Positions 23,076-59,921 of a stretch of 64,000 bases of DNA are shown in pieces (within the stretch, counting starts at the first letter, position 1; each line of letters begins with the position of its first letter). Source of the stretch: Engraulis encrasicolus. Lineage: Eukaryota; Chordata; Actinopteri; Clupeiformes; Engraulidae. The stretch is from NCBI RefSeq assembly GCF_034702125.1, contig NC_085880.1, positions 12,862,500 through 12,926,499 of the forward strand. The letters run 5' to 3'. A program made the position numbers and the translations under genes. The notes below the pieces were generated by a model, which made no database searches, was not told the origin of the DNA, and saw only the letters and a list, made by a program, of their open reading frames with translations.

Positions 23076-23244
23076 AAGCATGTGTGTACAAGTAAAATAG
23101 CCTCAAATCGCCTAGACCACCATTATGGAATCAAACTTGATTATCGAAATGCATATACATTTTCACACACTGCTCAAGCGTTCCAATGTTTTAAAACAGA
23201 AAACAATGGGCATGGAGAATTCAGATCTAAAAACTGAAACATTT

Positions 23245-24170
23245 GGGGGACATTATCTTGCATGTACGTGGGGACCCAGGTTCGAGTCCGGCCTGGATCA
23301 TGTACCTTCACTGACCCCGTGTCTGTCTCACTGATTTACTATAATCAGGGGCGGATGAAAGGGCCTACCGGGCCCAGGCCCAGGGGGCCAGGCCAACTTG
23401 GCCCCACGGCCACGACCCAAATCGGCCTTCAAAACCACATTTGCAATACTAATCTTTCCAAGTTGCTTCACGTGCCAGCCAATATAGTGTACAATTTCGT
23501 GGTATAGTCCCTCGGCCAAGCCAGGTCTGGGGGCCCAAAGGGGCCAAGGCCCCAAGGCCCCAACTTGGCCCCATGGCCTCGACCCACAGTGGGCCAGAGG
23601 CCACAAGGGGCCAGGCCAACATGACCCCTCAGCCACGACCCAAACCGGTCTTCAAATAGAATAGAAAGCCTTTATTGTCATTATACAAAGTATACTGAGA
23701 TTTGAGCTTCCCTACAAGGTGCACAGTCCTTTAAAGATGAACATAGTCCAGTAAGTGTGAGTTCATTGTTGTAACAGCTTTGGGGAAGAAGCGGAAAAAC
23801 TGTCTTCGCAATAATAATCTTTCCAAGATACTTCATGTGCCAGCCAATATAGTGTACAATGAACTGGTATAGTCCCACAGGCAAAGTCAGGTCCAAGTGT
23901 GGGGGGGCTCAAGGGTGCCAAAGGGCCAAGACCCCAAGAGGCCAGGCAAACTTGGCCCCATGGCGAGTTTGTAATGTCCAATTACCTGCTAGCTGTGAGC
24001 ACTGTGAGTAGTGTTCTTAGCATGTCTGATTAGCAGGGGCAAGGTGCGTTTTTTTGGGCGGGTATGGGAGGTGGCAAGACAGTCTGGCCCAGGGGGACAT
24101 AATTTCTTAATCCGCCCCTGCCTATAATATCTACTGTGACTGTCCTGTCATCAATAAAGGCACTAATTGT
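23245..24170 (+). mobile_element. tRNA-derived SINE split by a hAT insertion
   Basis: The left half (to 23345) has a B-box, aggttcgagtccggcc, and the body gtgtctgtctcactgattta. The right half (from 24121) resumes tgtgactgtcctgtcatcaa, taaaggc. Joined, the two halves match the SINE layout at 14250 and 58468. Confidence 0.7.
23346..24120. mobile_element. Non-autonomous hAT, 775 bp
   Basis: Ends CAGGGGCGGAT and ATCCGCCCCTG are perfectly inverted. Flanks actataat and cctataat match at 7 of 8. The interior repeats ggcc-rich blocks, and carries a retro-tail fragment (aagcctttattgtcattata, minus-strand style) near 23657-23900 shared by many fish repeats. Confidence 0.82.
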
Positions 24171-24849
24171 TATGCCCTCTTCTTTTTTTTGTATAATGTA
24201 GTTCTAGGCCTATTTTTCGTATTTGTGTATTTGTTGTATTTATGTAGGCTAAGATTACAGACATTTCCTTCGGTAGGCTATTAAAAGTAGGCCTAGTCAA
24301 TCTGGCTACTAAAAAAAACTGGACTGGTAACATTAGCCTATGTCAACCATACATTTCCATAATTGAAATAGCCTAATAAGTCTTGTCTGTCTGCCAGCTC
24401 TCTCTGTTTTATGAACACCTCAGACAGCCTACACATAACGGACATTTCCATGAAAACCACTACCCTGCTTTCCAACCAGAGGGCACAAAAAAGTCGGTAG
24501 AGCTCTATTCGCAGAGAGCACAGATTTATTGACCCGAAGTTGATGCTGGTCACTGAAACGCAACTTCTTCCACTGATAATTTTCTGCCCTTCATTTAAGT
24601 CGAACAGATGTGTGCGACTGTGCGTGGCCTAAAATGATACAAATAATGTGTTGAACAAATTTGATATGCCTGCTTGAAAAACGTAGGCACTTTCATAATT
24701 TTCATGATGTTATTATAGGCTACTGGCATGTATTCTGCATACAAAATGTAAAACAGATATCAAGAGCTTAATTTTCAGGAGATGCAATTATTCGTAAATT
24801 CAGCTTCTAACACTGAATGAAACAATACATCATCAGTTAGCGCGGTGTA

Positions 24850-24850
<1 letters not shown>
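24170..24850. other. Intergenic sequence upstream of pten, no gene seen
   Basis: No recognised transposon ends and no conserved coding sequence. It may include distal pten promoter. Confidence 0.4.
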
Positions 24851-47079
<22,229 letters not shown>

Positions 47080-48595
47080 ACTCATAAACAAACTCAACAA
47101 CAACAAACTCAACAACAAACAACAAACAAACAAACAATAAAATGAAATAAACAAAATGACAAGTAAACTACACCAACACCAACGACAAGAATCATGATAC
47201 CAACCAACCAACCCAACAACCCACAAAAAAGGAGAAAACTTGAAATACCGAACTGAAGCAAGTCCCTTTCCACCCTCTCCCTATGGCAGTAGAACACTTG
47301 TGTCGCTTCAAAAATGAAAAAAAAAAGAAACACTGCATCAGTTATAGAAGAAGAAGAAAAAAACAAACAAATATCCTGACCAATATATTGTTTTATTTTA
47401 TTATTACTATAATTATTATTTTATGTGCGGATATTGACACAGTTGCCTGCTGGGGAAGGGGAGAAGGTCCTGTAGCTATTCTGTGTACATAAGAAGAAAA
47501 AAAAAAAACGAAAGAAACTCCCTTTTTTGTGTCAAAGACGACAAAAATGCGTTGAAAAATCAAGGCAATCAGGAGCGGGATGGAGAGGAGGGATGGACAC
47601 AGGACCCTCTTTCTCCTGCCCACACCAAGGCCAGTGCTGCAATCACTTTTTCTTTTCTCTCTTTCTCCTCTCTCATCCCCCTCTCTCTCTTTATCTCTCT
47701 TCTCTCCACCCTTCCTCTCCACCGCCACCACCCTCCTCTTCCTCCCTCGTTCCCCTCTCCTCTTGACTGTGAATGCTTCTCGTGCTGTCTACAGGCTGCC
47801 GCCCCCTGGTTCCTAGGGGCCGTGGACAGTGCTGTGTGCTCAGCTGTGGGGAGCAGCCTGTGTAAAGGGGGCCCACGGTGTGGTCATGCTATCCCTTACC
47901 CAGTCCCTTCTACGCCCCACCCCCCCAAAACCCAGCCATCTTTCTTCCCGTATCCCAACCCCCCCAAAAACCCAGCCATCCTTATTCCCTTATCCCACCC
48001 CCCCAAAAACCCAGCCATCCTTACCCCACCCCAAACCCACCACCTGGACGCAACCATCCCACTCCCCTTACACCCACCACCACCACTACTATCTGGCCCA
48101 TCCTATACCCCCCATGACCCGGCAATCCCTATACCCCACCTCACCACCACCTGGCTGTCCCTGTTCCCTTATCCCCACCAAACAACCCCACCAACCTCCA
48201 CCACCTGATGGCTATCATCCCACTTCCCGGCCATCCCTATTCCTATCCCACCTCACCACCCCATTCCTGCCATGCCATACCATACCTACCCAGCTCAACC
48301 ACCTCCCGCGCCCCCATACCACCCACCTTCTCCCAATCCCATCCACCTCTCCCCCCACTGTGTATAACGTTAAATTATGCAGAAAAAAAAGAAAAGAAAA
48401 AAAGGCATCCCATGTAATTGTCAATGTTTTTTTTATCCTAAGATAATAAAAAAAATCTAATACACGAAACAGCAGGGAAACAGTGTTTGCAATAATGTCA
48501 ACACTCGAGACATTTAAAGGACAACATGGTGTGCATGCTATTTGAATTACGTGTCCATGTTTTAATAAAAGCTATACAACTGTTGTTTTTATCTA
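47080..48595 (+). other. pten: pten 3' UTR with candidate poly(A) signals
   Basis: AATAAA occurs at 47136-47141, 47146-47151, 48445-48450 and 48564-48569. The last is followed by a T/G-rich stretch (tgttgtttttatc), so cleavage near 48.59 kb is the best guess. A further AATAAA at 50089-50094 could serve a longer form. The UTR holds a CAA-rich start, a CT-rich patch (47640-47765) and C-rich tandem repeats (47915-48030). Confidence 0.55.
47915..48030 (+). repeat. C-rich tandem repeat in pten 3' UTR
   Basis: Three copies of about 44-48 bp, each with a C6-C7 run followed by aaaacccagccatcc. The flanking sequence to 48360 stays C-rich with ccacc motifs. Confidence 0.85.
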
Positions 48596-51190
48596 CAAGG
48601 GTTAGAACAGGAAGACGGATAACAGGTTGAACGCCAAGCTAAGACACTTCACACGCCTTTTGACATTGAACAAATGACCAAATTCAAACGGAAGTGCTCC
48701 CTCGCAACCTGTCAGGAGCTTGGCTCTGAAAGACTTGTAGTGGATGTTGAACCAAGTTGAGAAAGCACCTCGTATATGACGACACCTCTGACCAAATCAT
48801 GTAATAAACTGTTTGACCAAGTTCTGGTAAAATACCGTATGCTTGATATATCTATCTATACATATATACAGTATATCCGTGTATTTAATGAAAAAGGCAG
48901 TTCAATTGTGTGTTTTCAGTCAGCAGTTGCTGGTAAGGATACCCCAATAACTAATGTCACGGTGCATTATCAGTGTTCATGAATTAGCTGTGCCTACTTG
49001 GGCTACCTGTCAAAACACCAGATCCTGCTTTTGCAGGCCATTGGCATGCATACAGTGAATACTCTTGCTCTTTCTGTCTGAGGCTAAATATTTGTCAACC
49101 ATAATGTTGACTCGTGGTCTGATGGGGTAATGAAAGTGTTGAAAACGTTTCTCATTCTCCTTTAGTACACCAAGTCATGCATTAGTATACCTAGTATGTT
49201 CAGTTCAATTCAAACCTGTTAGTTTTAAGTTATGTTTAAAGGACTGCAGTAATATATCTACACTCTATTCTTGTTCATGCCGAAAAGAAAGAAGAGGTTG
49301 CACCAAGCATCAGCTTTTTTCTTTCATTACACAGACACGTCTCAGTGTTGTGCCTTCCGCGCTGTGTCACACTGAGGGAGGTAGAATGACGAAATGTGTC
49401 TAACAAAAAAGTTGATTCATGGTACATCATCTTACTTCTCAGTTATTTTGGTCAGCACCCTAAAGGAAGGAAAAATCTGTTGGGGTGAAGCCTGCTCCAA
49501 CCTTTATGAACTCTTGAAACTACAAAAAGATGTAGTTTGAAGTAACTGGGGTTGCAAAATTGAAAAGGAGAGCACAGCCAGAGATGGTGGTTTTTCTGTA
49601 ATCTCTCTGGTGCTGGCGTGTTGGATCAACTGTCTGAAGAAAGATCAGGTGCTCTTCAGAAGGGACATCAGAGACTTCAGCACTTCGCTTTTGACTAATC
49701 CCAAAATGTGGAGGCCCAAATCATGGTAATCTGGCTACTAATCTGAGGGACACTGGTTTGAGTGAAAAAGGTGAACAGTCCTTGATCCTTAAGACTACTA
49801 GGATGTAAGAAGAAGCCTATGGTTTGGGACTTCACATTTTGTGGATAGTCAAAAGTTAAATTATTGAGTAACTGGAGTTGCAGTTTCTTAAAACTGAACA
49901 CGTTTGAATTGATGTAAACTACAAAAAAAATGTCACCACTCCAAAGCCATGGGGTACAGTCCATTTTCCTACAGTAACTCCCTGTGCTTGTGGTCTCACA
50001 TTTCGTGTTGGGGGGGACATTTCCTCATTCAACATCCTGGTTGCAGATGAGAAAATGACTTTTGAACTACGTTTTTGCAAGAATTTAAAATAAATGTCTG
50101 TCATCATGTAGCCACAAGGACAAGGAAGGATGCAAGTCAGGATGATGGAAAGACCCCACAGTGATGATACTTGTCATGCTGTTGCACGGCCCATAGGCAT
50201 GCAGCCATTAAAAGGGGGGAGGGGTGGCTGGGGATCGGTAGGAAATGTCACAGCCTATGTGTAGTACAGGCTAAATGGGGTCACAGCTGGTTAATAGTAA
50301 GTGCCATAGTGCCATAATGGGCATTATGTTAAGCCACTTGGTAGCCGTCCATCCCCATTCCTCTCTGATGTCCACTTGGATGGATAGTGGGGTGGGAAGA
50401 CACAGCTGTATGAACGGGATTAATATAATGTCAATTGTTTTAGATGGATTATTGCACAGTCCTACCGGACCCAGGGCCAGGGCCCCTGAGAGTCAAGGGG
50501 TCCCTGGAAGCCTTTGTTATACTGTGTTAAAGTTTCAGTTTTAACAACTGTATTTTCACATTTTCTTTAGGGACAACCTCCCCCTTAATCCCTAACAACA
50601 TAGGGTCTCCAACCGGAATCGTTTTGTAAACTACCAATATAGTGGAATGGGGGGGGGCTCTCCTGTTGTCTGGCCCAAGGGCCCATGGAATCATAACTGT
50701 CCCTGATTGTTCGTCATACAGAAAAAAAAGAAAAAAAAAAGTCTGCCTGTGAAGATCCTCATTCATGCAGGGCCCGTCCAGGTCCTGTTGTATTTCGATG
50801 AAAGTCTTTGCCATGGTTGAAGCACGTCATTTTTGAAAGAAAAAAAGCTCAGACCATAATGCAGACTTTAAAGCTACAACAGCTTGTGTTGGAATGACAC
50901 AGAAAAGGTTAGAAATCTCTCATCTTTGATAACCCAAATCTGGTTTGGAGATAAACAAGAGAAGGACATTAAAGCGAGCTTCATCGAATTCAACTGTACA
51001 GCTGACCTAGTATCCCACCAATGCAACTACAGGACACTGAAATGGTACAATATCATTTTTAGGTGTTCACATATACTGTATATTTTAATTGCGTTGTCGT
51101 TTCCCAAACCCCATCACAACAGCCTTTGATACCATCTTGTCACACTTCTTGGTTCTGGCGAGCTTGAAGGTGAAGCAAAGCAGAACCTTT
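48596..51190. other. Region downstream of pten, no gene seen
   Basis: Largely single-copy looking sequence, possibly including a longer pten 3' UTR (AATAAA at 50089-50094). No conserved coding sequence recognised. Confidence 0.45.
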
Positions 51191-51194
51191 AAAG

Positions 51195-51956
51195 CAAGGG
51201 TGTCAAACTCAAATTCACAGTGGGCCAAAATGTAAATCTGGGACGAAGTCGTGGGCCGAACCCAATATTAACAATGTACTGTAATTGTGCATGCGCGCAC
51301 ATGCTTACAATACTCAAATGCTCACATCTTAAACACAGATATTGTAGGCCTAGTTCAAATCAAAGAGACTTGAGACAAGAGGGCTTACTCACGTCATAAC
51401 AGCGTAGTAGGAAATGATGGCGAGGGGAGTACGGAAATGTTATTCACTGTGGAACAGGTCATAGGACAGCGTGAATGTCTGTCAGCTGTCCTTAATTACC
51501 CCCAGCAATTACTGCTGACCAACAGCTGCCGTTACTTGGCCACAAATTATCCATCATAGTGTCGCCCCCACTGACCATGTGCAAGGGAGTACGAAAATGG
51601 CATCCATCGCACCCACTGACCAATGACCATGCGCAAGGGAGTTAATTTTCCATCCACTCGTGTCCTCAGGCAACGCCCCCGTACTACACCGTGGCCAATG
51701 CATTCCCCGCCAAGAGATTGTTCTTTCTCTTGAGTTTCTTTGGTTCAAATGTACCTGCACAGTCTGTCGTAAATGAGTGCAAGACATCACTGATGCACTT
51801 GTATGAGCATGTGACGCCCATTTCCTGTTCAAGTCATATTAAAATACATGAATGTGTAGGGGGCCAACTGTAATACACATTTGAATGATCTCGCGGGCCA
51901 AATAAAATGACTCTGCAGGCCAAATTCGACCCCCGGGCCTGAGTTTGACATCCCTG
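51195..51956. mobile_element. hAT-like element (AAGGGTGTCAAACTCA ends)
   Basis: caagggtgtcaaactcaaat at the left is inverted relative to tgagtttgacatccctg at the right. Interior gggccaaa blocks. A reverse-oriented fragment of the same family lies at about 55733-55810. The target duplication is decayed. Confidence 0.75.
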
Positions 51957-52506
51957 CTTAAAATCAACATTATTTATAGCTTTCCTCAAGGTCGTAAGCG
52001 AAATGAGTAAGACGCTACGCTTCTCAGATATTGCAAGGTGAAGTCATACCCAATGGAGGCCGTCGCAAAGGACATCCTGATGTGCCGCTCACCCTGTCAG
52101 CATTCGAAGAACCGAAATGGTTGTGGTGAAACATTGCTTAAAATGACTTGAAACATTGCAAAAATATTACTTGAAACGACTTTAGTATGGCTTCATACAT
52201 AGCCTCAGATGAGAGATAAATTATCAGTCGCATTCTGGGCCCGGTGTGTAAGGCCGTAGATCAGACGGCCTGTGTATGTCTGTGGCAGGGTGTGTTGTGT
52301 GTATCTGTGCCTGTGCGTGTTGTGTGTGTGGTTCAGACTGTGTGTATGTGTCGTCTGCAGGCCTATACTCTATAATGAGATTAAGGAGCATGTCGCTGGG
52401 AGAGGAGGAGAATCATAATCTCATCATAATGGAAGGGAAGACGGCGATATTTAATCCTGCCTCCCGCACCACTACGACCAACCATCTCTCCCTCCCTCCT
52501 ATTCTT

Positions 52507-52507
<1 letters not shown>

Positions 52508-52548
<41 letters not shown>
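52508..52548. repeat. (CT)n microsatellite
   Basis: About 20 CT units. Confidence 0.97.
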
Positions 52549-52553
<5 letters not shown>

Positions 52554-52713
52554 CATGTCACGGTATTGTTGTCTCACTCTCTTCTGGTTTCTGTTTCACA
52601 CACGTCTCTGCATCCCTCATGTGCTTAGACTACTAGTACTCGTGTCATGCCTCGCTTGGTTGCCAACCAATGTCAGAGTCAAAGTCAGCTTCAACATGCA
52701 GGTTTTACATGCA

Positions 52714-53209
52714 GCATTTGCTGTTGCAAAACATTTCCTCAATATGACAGTACAAATATGATACCTAGCCTGATCATCAACTTTCAAATCTCTTTGAGAC
52801 TTGTGGCTCGTTCAAAAAGTCGACAATCCCAAGAAAGCCAACCTAAAACCTCGGGAAAGTGGGCGTGAAGATTTGGTGACGCAATGTCAGATCGATAATT
52901 ATCGAGGTTGATCTCTGGCGGAAGTATAGAACAACGAGTTCCCGAGCTTATGTTTTGTATTTGCATTTGCTATTGCAAAACATTTCCTCAATATGACAGT
53001 ACAAATATGATACCTAGCCTGATCATCAACTTTCAAATCTCTTTGAGACTTGTGGCTCGTTCAAAAAGTCGACAATCCCAAGAAAGCCAACCTAAAACCT
53101 CGGGAAAGTGGGCGTGAAGATTTGGTGACGCAATGTCAGATCGATAATTATCGAGGTTGATCTCTGGCGGAAGTATAGAACAACGAGTTCCCGAGCTTAT
53201 GTTTTGTAT
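52714..53209 (+). repeat. 249-bp tandem duplication, two near-identical units
   Basis: Units begin at 52714 and 52963. I see essentially one difference (ctgttg/ctattg) over about 245 bp. Each unit contains cgataattatcg and gagttcccgagctt. Confidence 0.95.
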
Positions 53210-53572
53210 GACGACACACGCATCATCAGCATGGCGCCCATGCATGGAACTAGCATGTAAACAGTATCATAAATGCTAAAATATTATCTTGTAGGCCTAA
53301 TCACTATCGACAACACCAGTTGATGTCATTCAATTGCAGATGTATGTACATATGTCAGTAATGCTGGTCTCTGACTGTTTGATTTAGCCTACTTAAGCTA
53401 AAATGATATGTCGTGGGTGTGGAGGCTCAAGGTGAGGTGAAAAAAAGAAAAGAGAACCAAAACAAAACACGCATGAATCCCGATTGTTCCGGATCTGTGG
53501 CGTTCATGTGCCAAACTCCAGAACTCGATTGTCATGTGAGCAGTGTCGTCAGCTGTCTCGAGAGGTCCCGAT

Positions 53573-53797
53573 CTGGTGAAGGCAACATTGGTCTTACCAA
53601 GGGCATCACAATTAACATTTCCCAAACGGCATGGTTGACCCGCCTCCCTTGGTTTGCTACTGGTTGTTTGCTTCCTGACAAGGTGGGAGGAGTTCCCAAG
53701 TTTTCTGGAGCTCAGAAATATTTGTATTGCTCCTGGCCTCACTTGTAGAAGCAGTGCTAAAGGTGTTGCGTCACGAGGAGGGTGCGGCCTGACTATA
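53573..53797. repeat. Second copy of the 15822 dispersed repeat
   Basis: Shares acaattaacatttcccaaac, ggcatggttgacccgcctcc, gtgggaggagttccc and aaggtgttgcgtcac with 15822-16065. Confidence 0.7.
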
Positions 53798-53881
53798 TGA
53801 TACTAGTAGCACAGCATAATGACATACGTATGTAGCAAAGGATACTGTAAAGGTGACAGGTGCTTCAGTGCTGCACTAAAG

Positions 53882-53975
53882 TAGCCTGGGAACTCCCATA
53901 CTGCCTTTAGTTCTACACAATCGTTTCGATCTGAAAGTCTCACTTGTGATTAGGTCTGGTGTTAACCAGGCAAGC
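53882..53975. mobile_element. Short copy of the 34061 repeat
   Basis: Starts gtagcctgggaactcccata and ends ggtctggtgttaaccaggca. Compared with 34061-34327 it lacks the interior. Confidence 0.7.
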
Positions 53976-54054
53976 ACTAAAGCAGCTGTTGTGGCAAATA
54001 TTTGGCAACCATGTTTCCGTTATTTGGCAGCCAGATTCTTCCCTCTTTTGGCTT

Positions 54055-54215
54055 TTTATTGCAGTTATTCATGACAGGACAATCAAGTGAGACAGGAAGC
54101 AAGTGGAGAGAGAGAGAGACGGAGAGGATCGGCAAATGGCCCAGGCCGGAATCAAACCCGGGTTGCCCGCGTAGCAGTCCAGTGCCCAGCCGTTAGAGAC
54201 ACGTCTCGGGGCGGC
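54055..54215 (-). mobile_element. tRNA-derived SINE, minus strand
   Basis: ttttggctttttattg (tail complement), gacaggaagcaagtggagag and aatcaaacccgggttgcccg are the reverse complement of the SINE at 14250. Confidence 0.7.
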
Positions 54216-54230
54216 AACCAGAATCTTCTA

Positions 54231-54345
54231 AAGGTGGATTTTTAGACTGAGCCTGGCAACCAGCTCCTTATTTGTCAACCGGGTTCCTCTAAAGGTGGAT
54301 TTCAGACTGAGCCTGGCAAGCAGCTCCTTATTCGGAGACACAGCT
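54231..54345 (+). repeat. Two direct copies of a ~60-bp unit
   Basis: ctaaaggtggattt, agactgagcctggcaa and cagctccttatt occur twice in tandem, separated by gtcaaccgggttcct. Confidence 0.85.
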
Positions 54346-54403
54346 GTGTTTGGATTAGACCCAGCATAAAACAGGAAGTGCACATCAAACACAAGCTTTA
54401 GGG

Positions 54404-54468
<65 letters not shown>
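54404..54468. repeat. (CA)n microsatellite
   Basis: About 32 AC units. Confidence 0.98.
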
Positions 54469-54543
54469 CAAGAACTATCAAAGTCTTTGTACACAGAGAG
54501 GGAAGCACTGAAAACCATCTGCATGGACACGGCACGCCCACCC

Positions 54544-55665
54544 CAGGGACGTCGTTAGGCATATTTTAGGGGGGCTTTAGCCCCCCCTACATTAGTATTA
54601 GCCCCCCCTGTAACGATTTTGCAAAAAAAATAAATAATGTTTTTCCAAAAAAAAATAATGTTTTTCCAAAACCAAATGCAGTAAAGCACTGAATACGAAC
54701 CACCAAGAAGGCAAGTTAATCTGAATACAAGTTAATTGTTGCTTATTTATTGTTTAATGCCACTTACTCCTACTGCACAGCAATAAAAGCAGGGTGCACA
54801 TCAATATGTTATGCGGGGGGGAAACAGGTAGAGGATTGTGCTTTGTGACTAACAACACCTCGAGAAAAGTGTAATTACTTACACGGATGAAATCTTCAGA
54901 CCCAAAGTTCCAATTTTCACTCACAATACCCGTGTAATAAATCAATTTGACATTGTCTTGAAATTATAGTTGAGTTTTTAATATTTGTCTTAACAGTTTG
55001 AAAACACACATAAACTGATTAAAATAGCTACTAATGGAGTAAAAATGACCAAATATCTGCCGGGGATGCATAGTTTTCCAAGTAAGGAACCTGTTTGAAT
55101 GAATCGCTTCCTGACCACTGCTTCTCCTGGAGACGCGCAGTTAGTAACTCCTGAAAGTTCCTAGTCCTTGTGTAAATTATGCTCTCTGCATTTTTATCTA
55201 ATCATATTAACTTCCGTACATAATATTCATCAGTTGAAACATTTTGAAATGTTTTGTTTAGCTTACATATAAGGAATGTTCATTAAAATGTGAAATAAAA
55301 AAAAATCACTGTAACTAGTGTTTAAAAATCGGTATGGTGCTCTTAAAATAATTGTTCAAGAAGACGCTTTTGCACACCTCTGTAGGTGGGCAGGTGCGTA
55401 TTATCCCAGTGGGGTTGTCATTCAAGTGTAAAGAAATCCTGCATACTGTCCATTCCACCAACAAACTTTAATACAACATGAAGAAGGTCGGATAACCGAA
55501 ACAATGTATTAAAGTTTGTTGGTGAAATGGACAGTGAACGGGATTTCTTTGCTCTTAAAATAATTAATTCATAGACAAAACCTTAGCAGTTGAGCTGAGA
55601 AAATGTCATTCTCTTCCTCTGGGGCTAACACCCCCCCCCGTCTCTCAAACCTAGTGATGGCCCTG
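54544..55665. mobile_element. Non-autonomous hAT copy A, 1.12 kb, perfect TSD
   Basis: Ends CAGGGACGTCGTTAGG and CCTAGTGATGGCCCTG are related inverted repeats. GCCCACCC at 54536-54543 and 55666-55673 is a perfect 8-bp duplication. It contains an internal hairpin (55430-55555). Copy B at 60041 is closely similar, and gctactaa at 55027-55034 is the empty site for the insertion in copy B. Confidence 0.9.
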
Positions 55666-55880
55666 GCCCACCCCCAATGTAATTTACACATGCAGCGATG
55701 GCAGCACAAATATGCCATGGAAATCAGAGTTAGGCCAGGGACGTCGAGAAAAAATTGGCCCGAAGAGTCATTTTATTTGGCCCGCGAGATCATTCCACGT
55801 GTGTAATAGAGTTGGCCCACATACACCCTTAATACAAGTGAGCCCATAGAGTAGAAACATCTCACACTCATGTAGGCTAA

Positions 55881-55950
55881 GTAACTGAGCATCTTACAGA
55901 AGATAATGTACTGGAGTAACTGAGCATCTTACAGAAGATAATGTACTGGA
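55881..55950 (+). repeat. 35-bp direct duplication
   Basis: gtaactgagcatcttacaga, agataatgtactgga is repeated exactly in tandem. Confidence 0.95.
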
Positions 55951-56396
55951 GAATACTACAGAATGTGTGCTGGCACATTTGATCTACCTATACGATGGGA
56001 ATGAATGTGAAATTTGCACAGAAAACATAAACACAAACACAAACAACTTAAATGACACATTTGTCTATTTTTGGGAATTTGTCATTATTTGTAGGCCTAC
56101 TTATTAATTATTGGTAAGTATTAAATAACAGTAGCGGTATAGTATGTAGACTCGTTTAGCCTATAATTACACTATTCAATGTTAGATATAGATCCACAGT
56201 GGAGAAAAAGACAATACAATTCCTGTTTACAAAAGGACACGATATTTCAGTAGTGTAGGCCCTGACTACTCATTTCTTAGATAAATGACATGTAGTATCA
56301 ACCACACGCTGTACATTGCGCAATGCAGTGCTCCATTTATGCAATGAAGTCGTCAAGGAAGAATCATCAATGCTGAAACATCAAGGCTTCAGAGAG

Positions 56397-58152
<1,756 letters not shown>

Positions 58153-58467
58153 TGACCCTGATAAACATAAATACTGGCACCACTTAGCATGGTCAGCCAC
58201 AAGCTTTTGTAAGCTGACAGATATCTGTGGCCCATATGGCAGAAGATCAGGTCTCCAGAGCAGAGGAGATAAAACAAAATAACATCATTAGGATGTCACT
58301 CGGAGAGCGCAGACCTCCGCCCCCCGCCAGCTGTACTCTGCCCCCTAGTGCTTTCTAGTTGCAACTGAACAGATTTTTCAAAAATATTCAAATGTGACCC
58401 TGTTTTTTGTTCTTAAGGTGCTTCTGAGTTCATATCTGTGATATAAAATAAAAGCCCCCACTTTTGG

Positions 58468-58606
58468 GCTTACATTGCCCATGGGGACCCCGGTTTGAAT
58501 GCGCCCGGGGTCGTTTTCCTGGCCCTGCCCCATCTCTCTCTCCCAATCATTTCCTGTCTACTCTCACACTGTCCTGTAATAATAAAGGCCAAAAAGCCCC
58601 AAAAAA
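58468..58606 (+). mobile_element. tRNA-derived SINE
   Basis: B-box-like ccggtttgaatgcgccc, body atctctctctcccaatcatt, tcctgtctactctcacactg and tail aataaaggccaaaaagcccc match the 14250 family. Confidence 0.75.
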
Positions 58607-59350
58607 TATATATTTTAGAAGAATTTGGTAAAAGAGATATCATTAACCCAGTTCCAAGAGGCCCCGCTAGAAACTGTATTGAAATGGATTTAGCGTTGTG
58701 TAAAACGTTGTCCTATCTAGTAGTGAAGACACAGTGAATAATTACTTGAACAAGGTCAGCACAAAAAAAGAAGCAAATCAGTTTCCAAACGACGGACTGA
58801 TGGACTGATTGATATAGCGTCTTATACAGTTTTGCGTGTGTGAACCAGATCGTTGCCAAATCAAATCACAAAATGTGTTTTTGGAGGTTTTGTGATTGAG
58901 TTGCTGAGATGCTCTCTGAATGGAAAAACTAAGATGAATTCAGTTTCGGTTTTGTTTAGTTACGGTTAGGTTTTATGGTTCATCCTAGGGCAGCGTTAAA
59001 CGGATAGCGTATAGCTCAGCAGAACGACAGCAAAAACATATCCTACTTGGGAGAGGTCCAAAATAGTGACCAAAAAACATAGGTAGGCCTACAGAGAGGT
59101 AGGTTATTAAAGGTTCACCCCTTTGATCAGTTTGACTTTTAGCGATTGCGGTGCTGATTTGCGGGTTGCATAATTTGCAGAAGAGAAAGTGTTAAGTCGT
59201 ACACAGAGACAGAAGTTGTGAGTGAGGAGAAGTGTCTGACATGTGGGAAAGTGATGAAGTGAGTCTCTGATGCAATACATGACATCAAGGTGACACTTCT
59301 GAGAAATTCATGCAATGTACTGTTTGTGAAATATCAAGGGGTTGACTCGG
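58607..59350. other. No gene or clear repeat seen
   Basis: AT-rich intergenic sequence without recognised ends or coding conservation. Confidence 0.45.
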
Positions 59351-59356
59351 CGTGAG

Positions 59357-59600
59357 GTTTCTCAAGTCAAGCCGGTTTTATTGTCAATTTCTTTACATGC
59401 ACTGGTCATAGGCCTACGAAGAATTGAAATTACGTTTCTTACTTTCCCATGCAGATATAGACATAGACTTAAGGTGTGGACATAGACAATTAGACATAGA
59501 CAGTACACATACATTTCACCCAGAGTACATATACAATACCTTACAGACATAAAGTGCAGACTGGGCAACAGCAGACATACATAGAACATGTATTACAGTA
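59357..59600 (-). mobile_element. Inverted copy of the retroelement at 20-280
   Basis: caagtcaagccggttttatt, gtcaatttctttacatgcac, tggtcata and repeated agacatagac units are the reverse complement of the element at the window start. Confidence 0.65.
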
Positions 59601-59798
59601 AGAAGAGGTATTGTTGTGCATTTCCAGTTATGTCCTACCTAGTGCCGACTCTGACATGGTGATACTAGCATTGTGAAATGATAATAAATATAAAGTACGC
59701 AATTGTAATGTGCAATATTTACAACTAGTTGGTAGCTATAGTTTTCCAGTACAGTCATTCAAGTAACAGGCATGAAGCAGCAGCAACATGTAGGCCTA

Positions 59799-59921
<123 letters not shown>

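Noticed and set aside
47483..48446. Overlapping Pro/Ser-rich frames of 200-240 codons
   Set aside because: They lie in the C-rich pten 3' UTR repeat, in several frames at once, with no recognisable domain.
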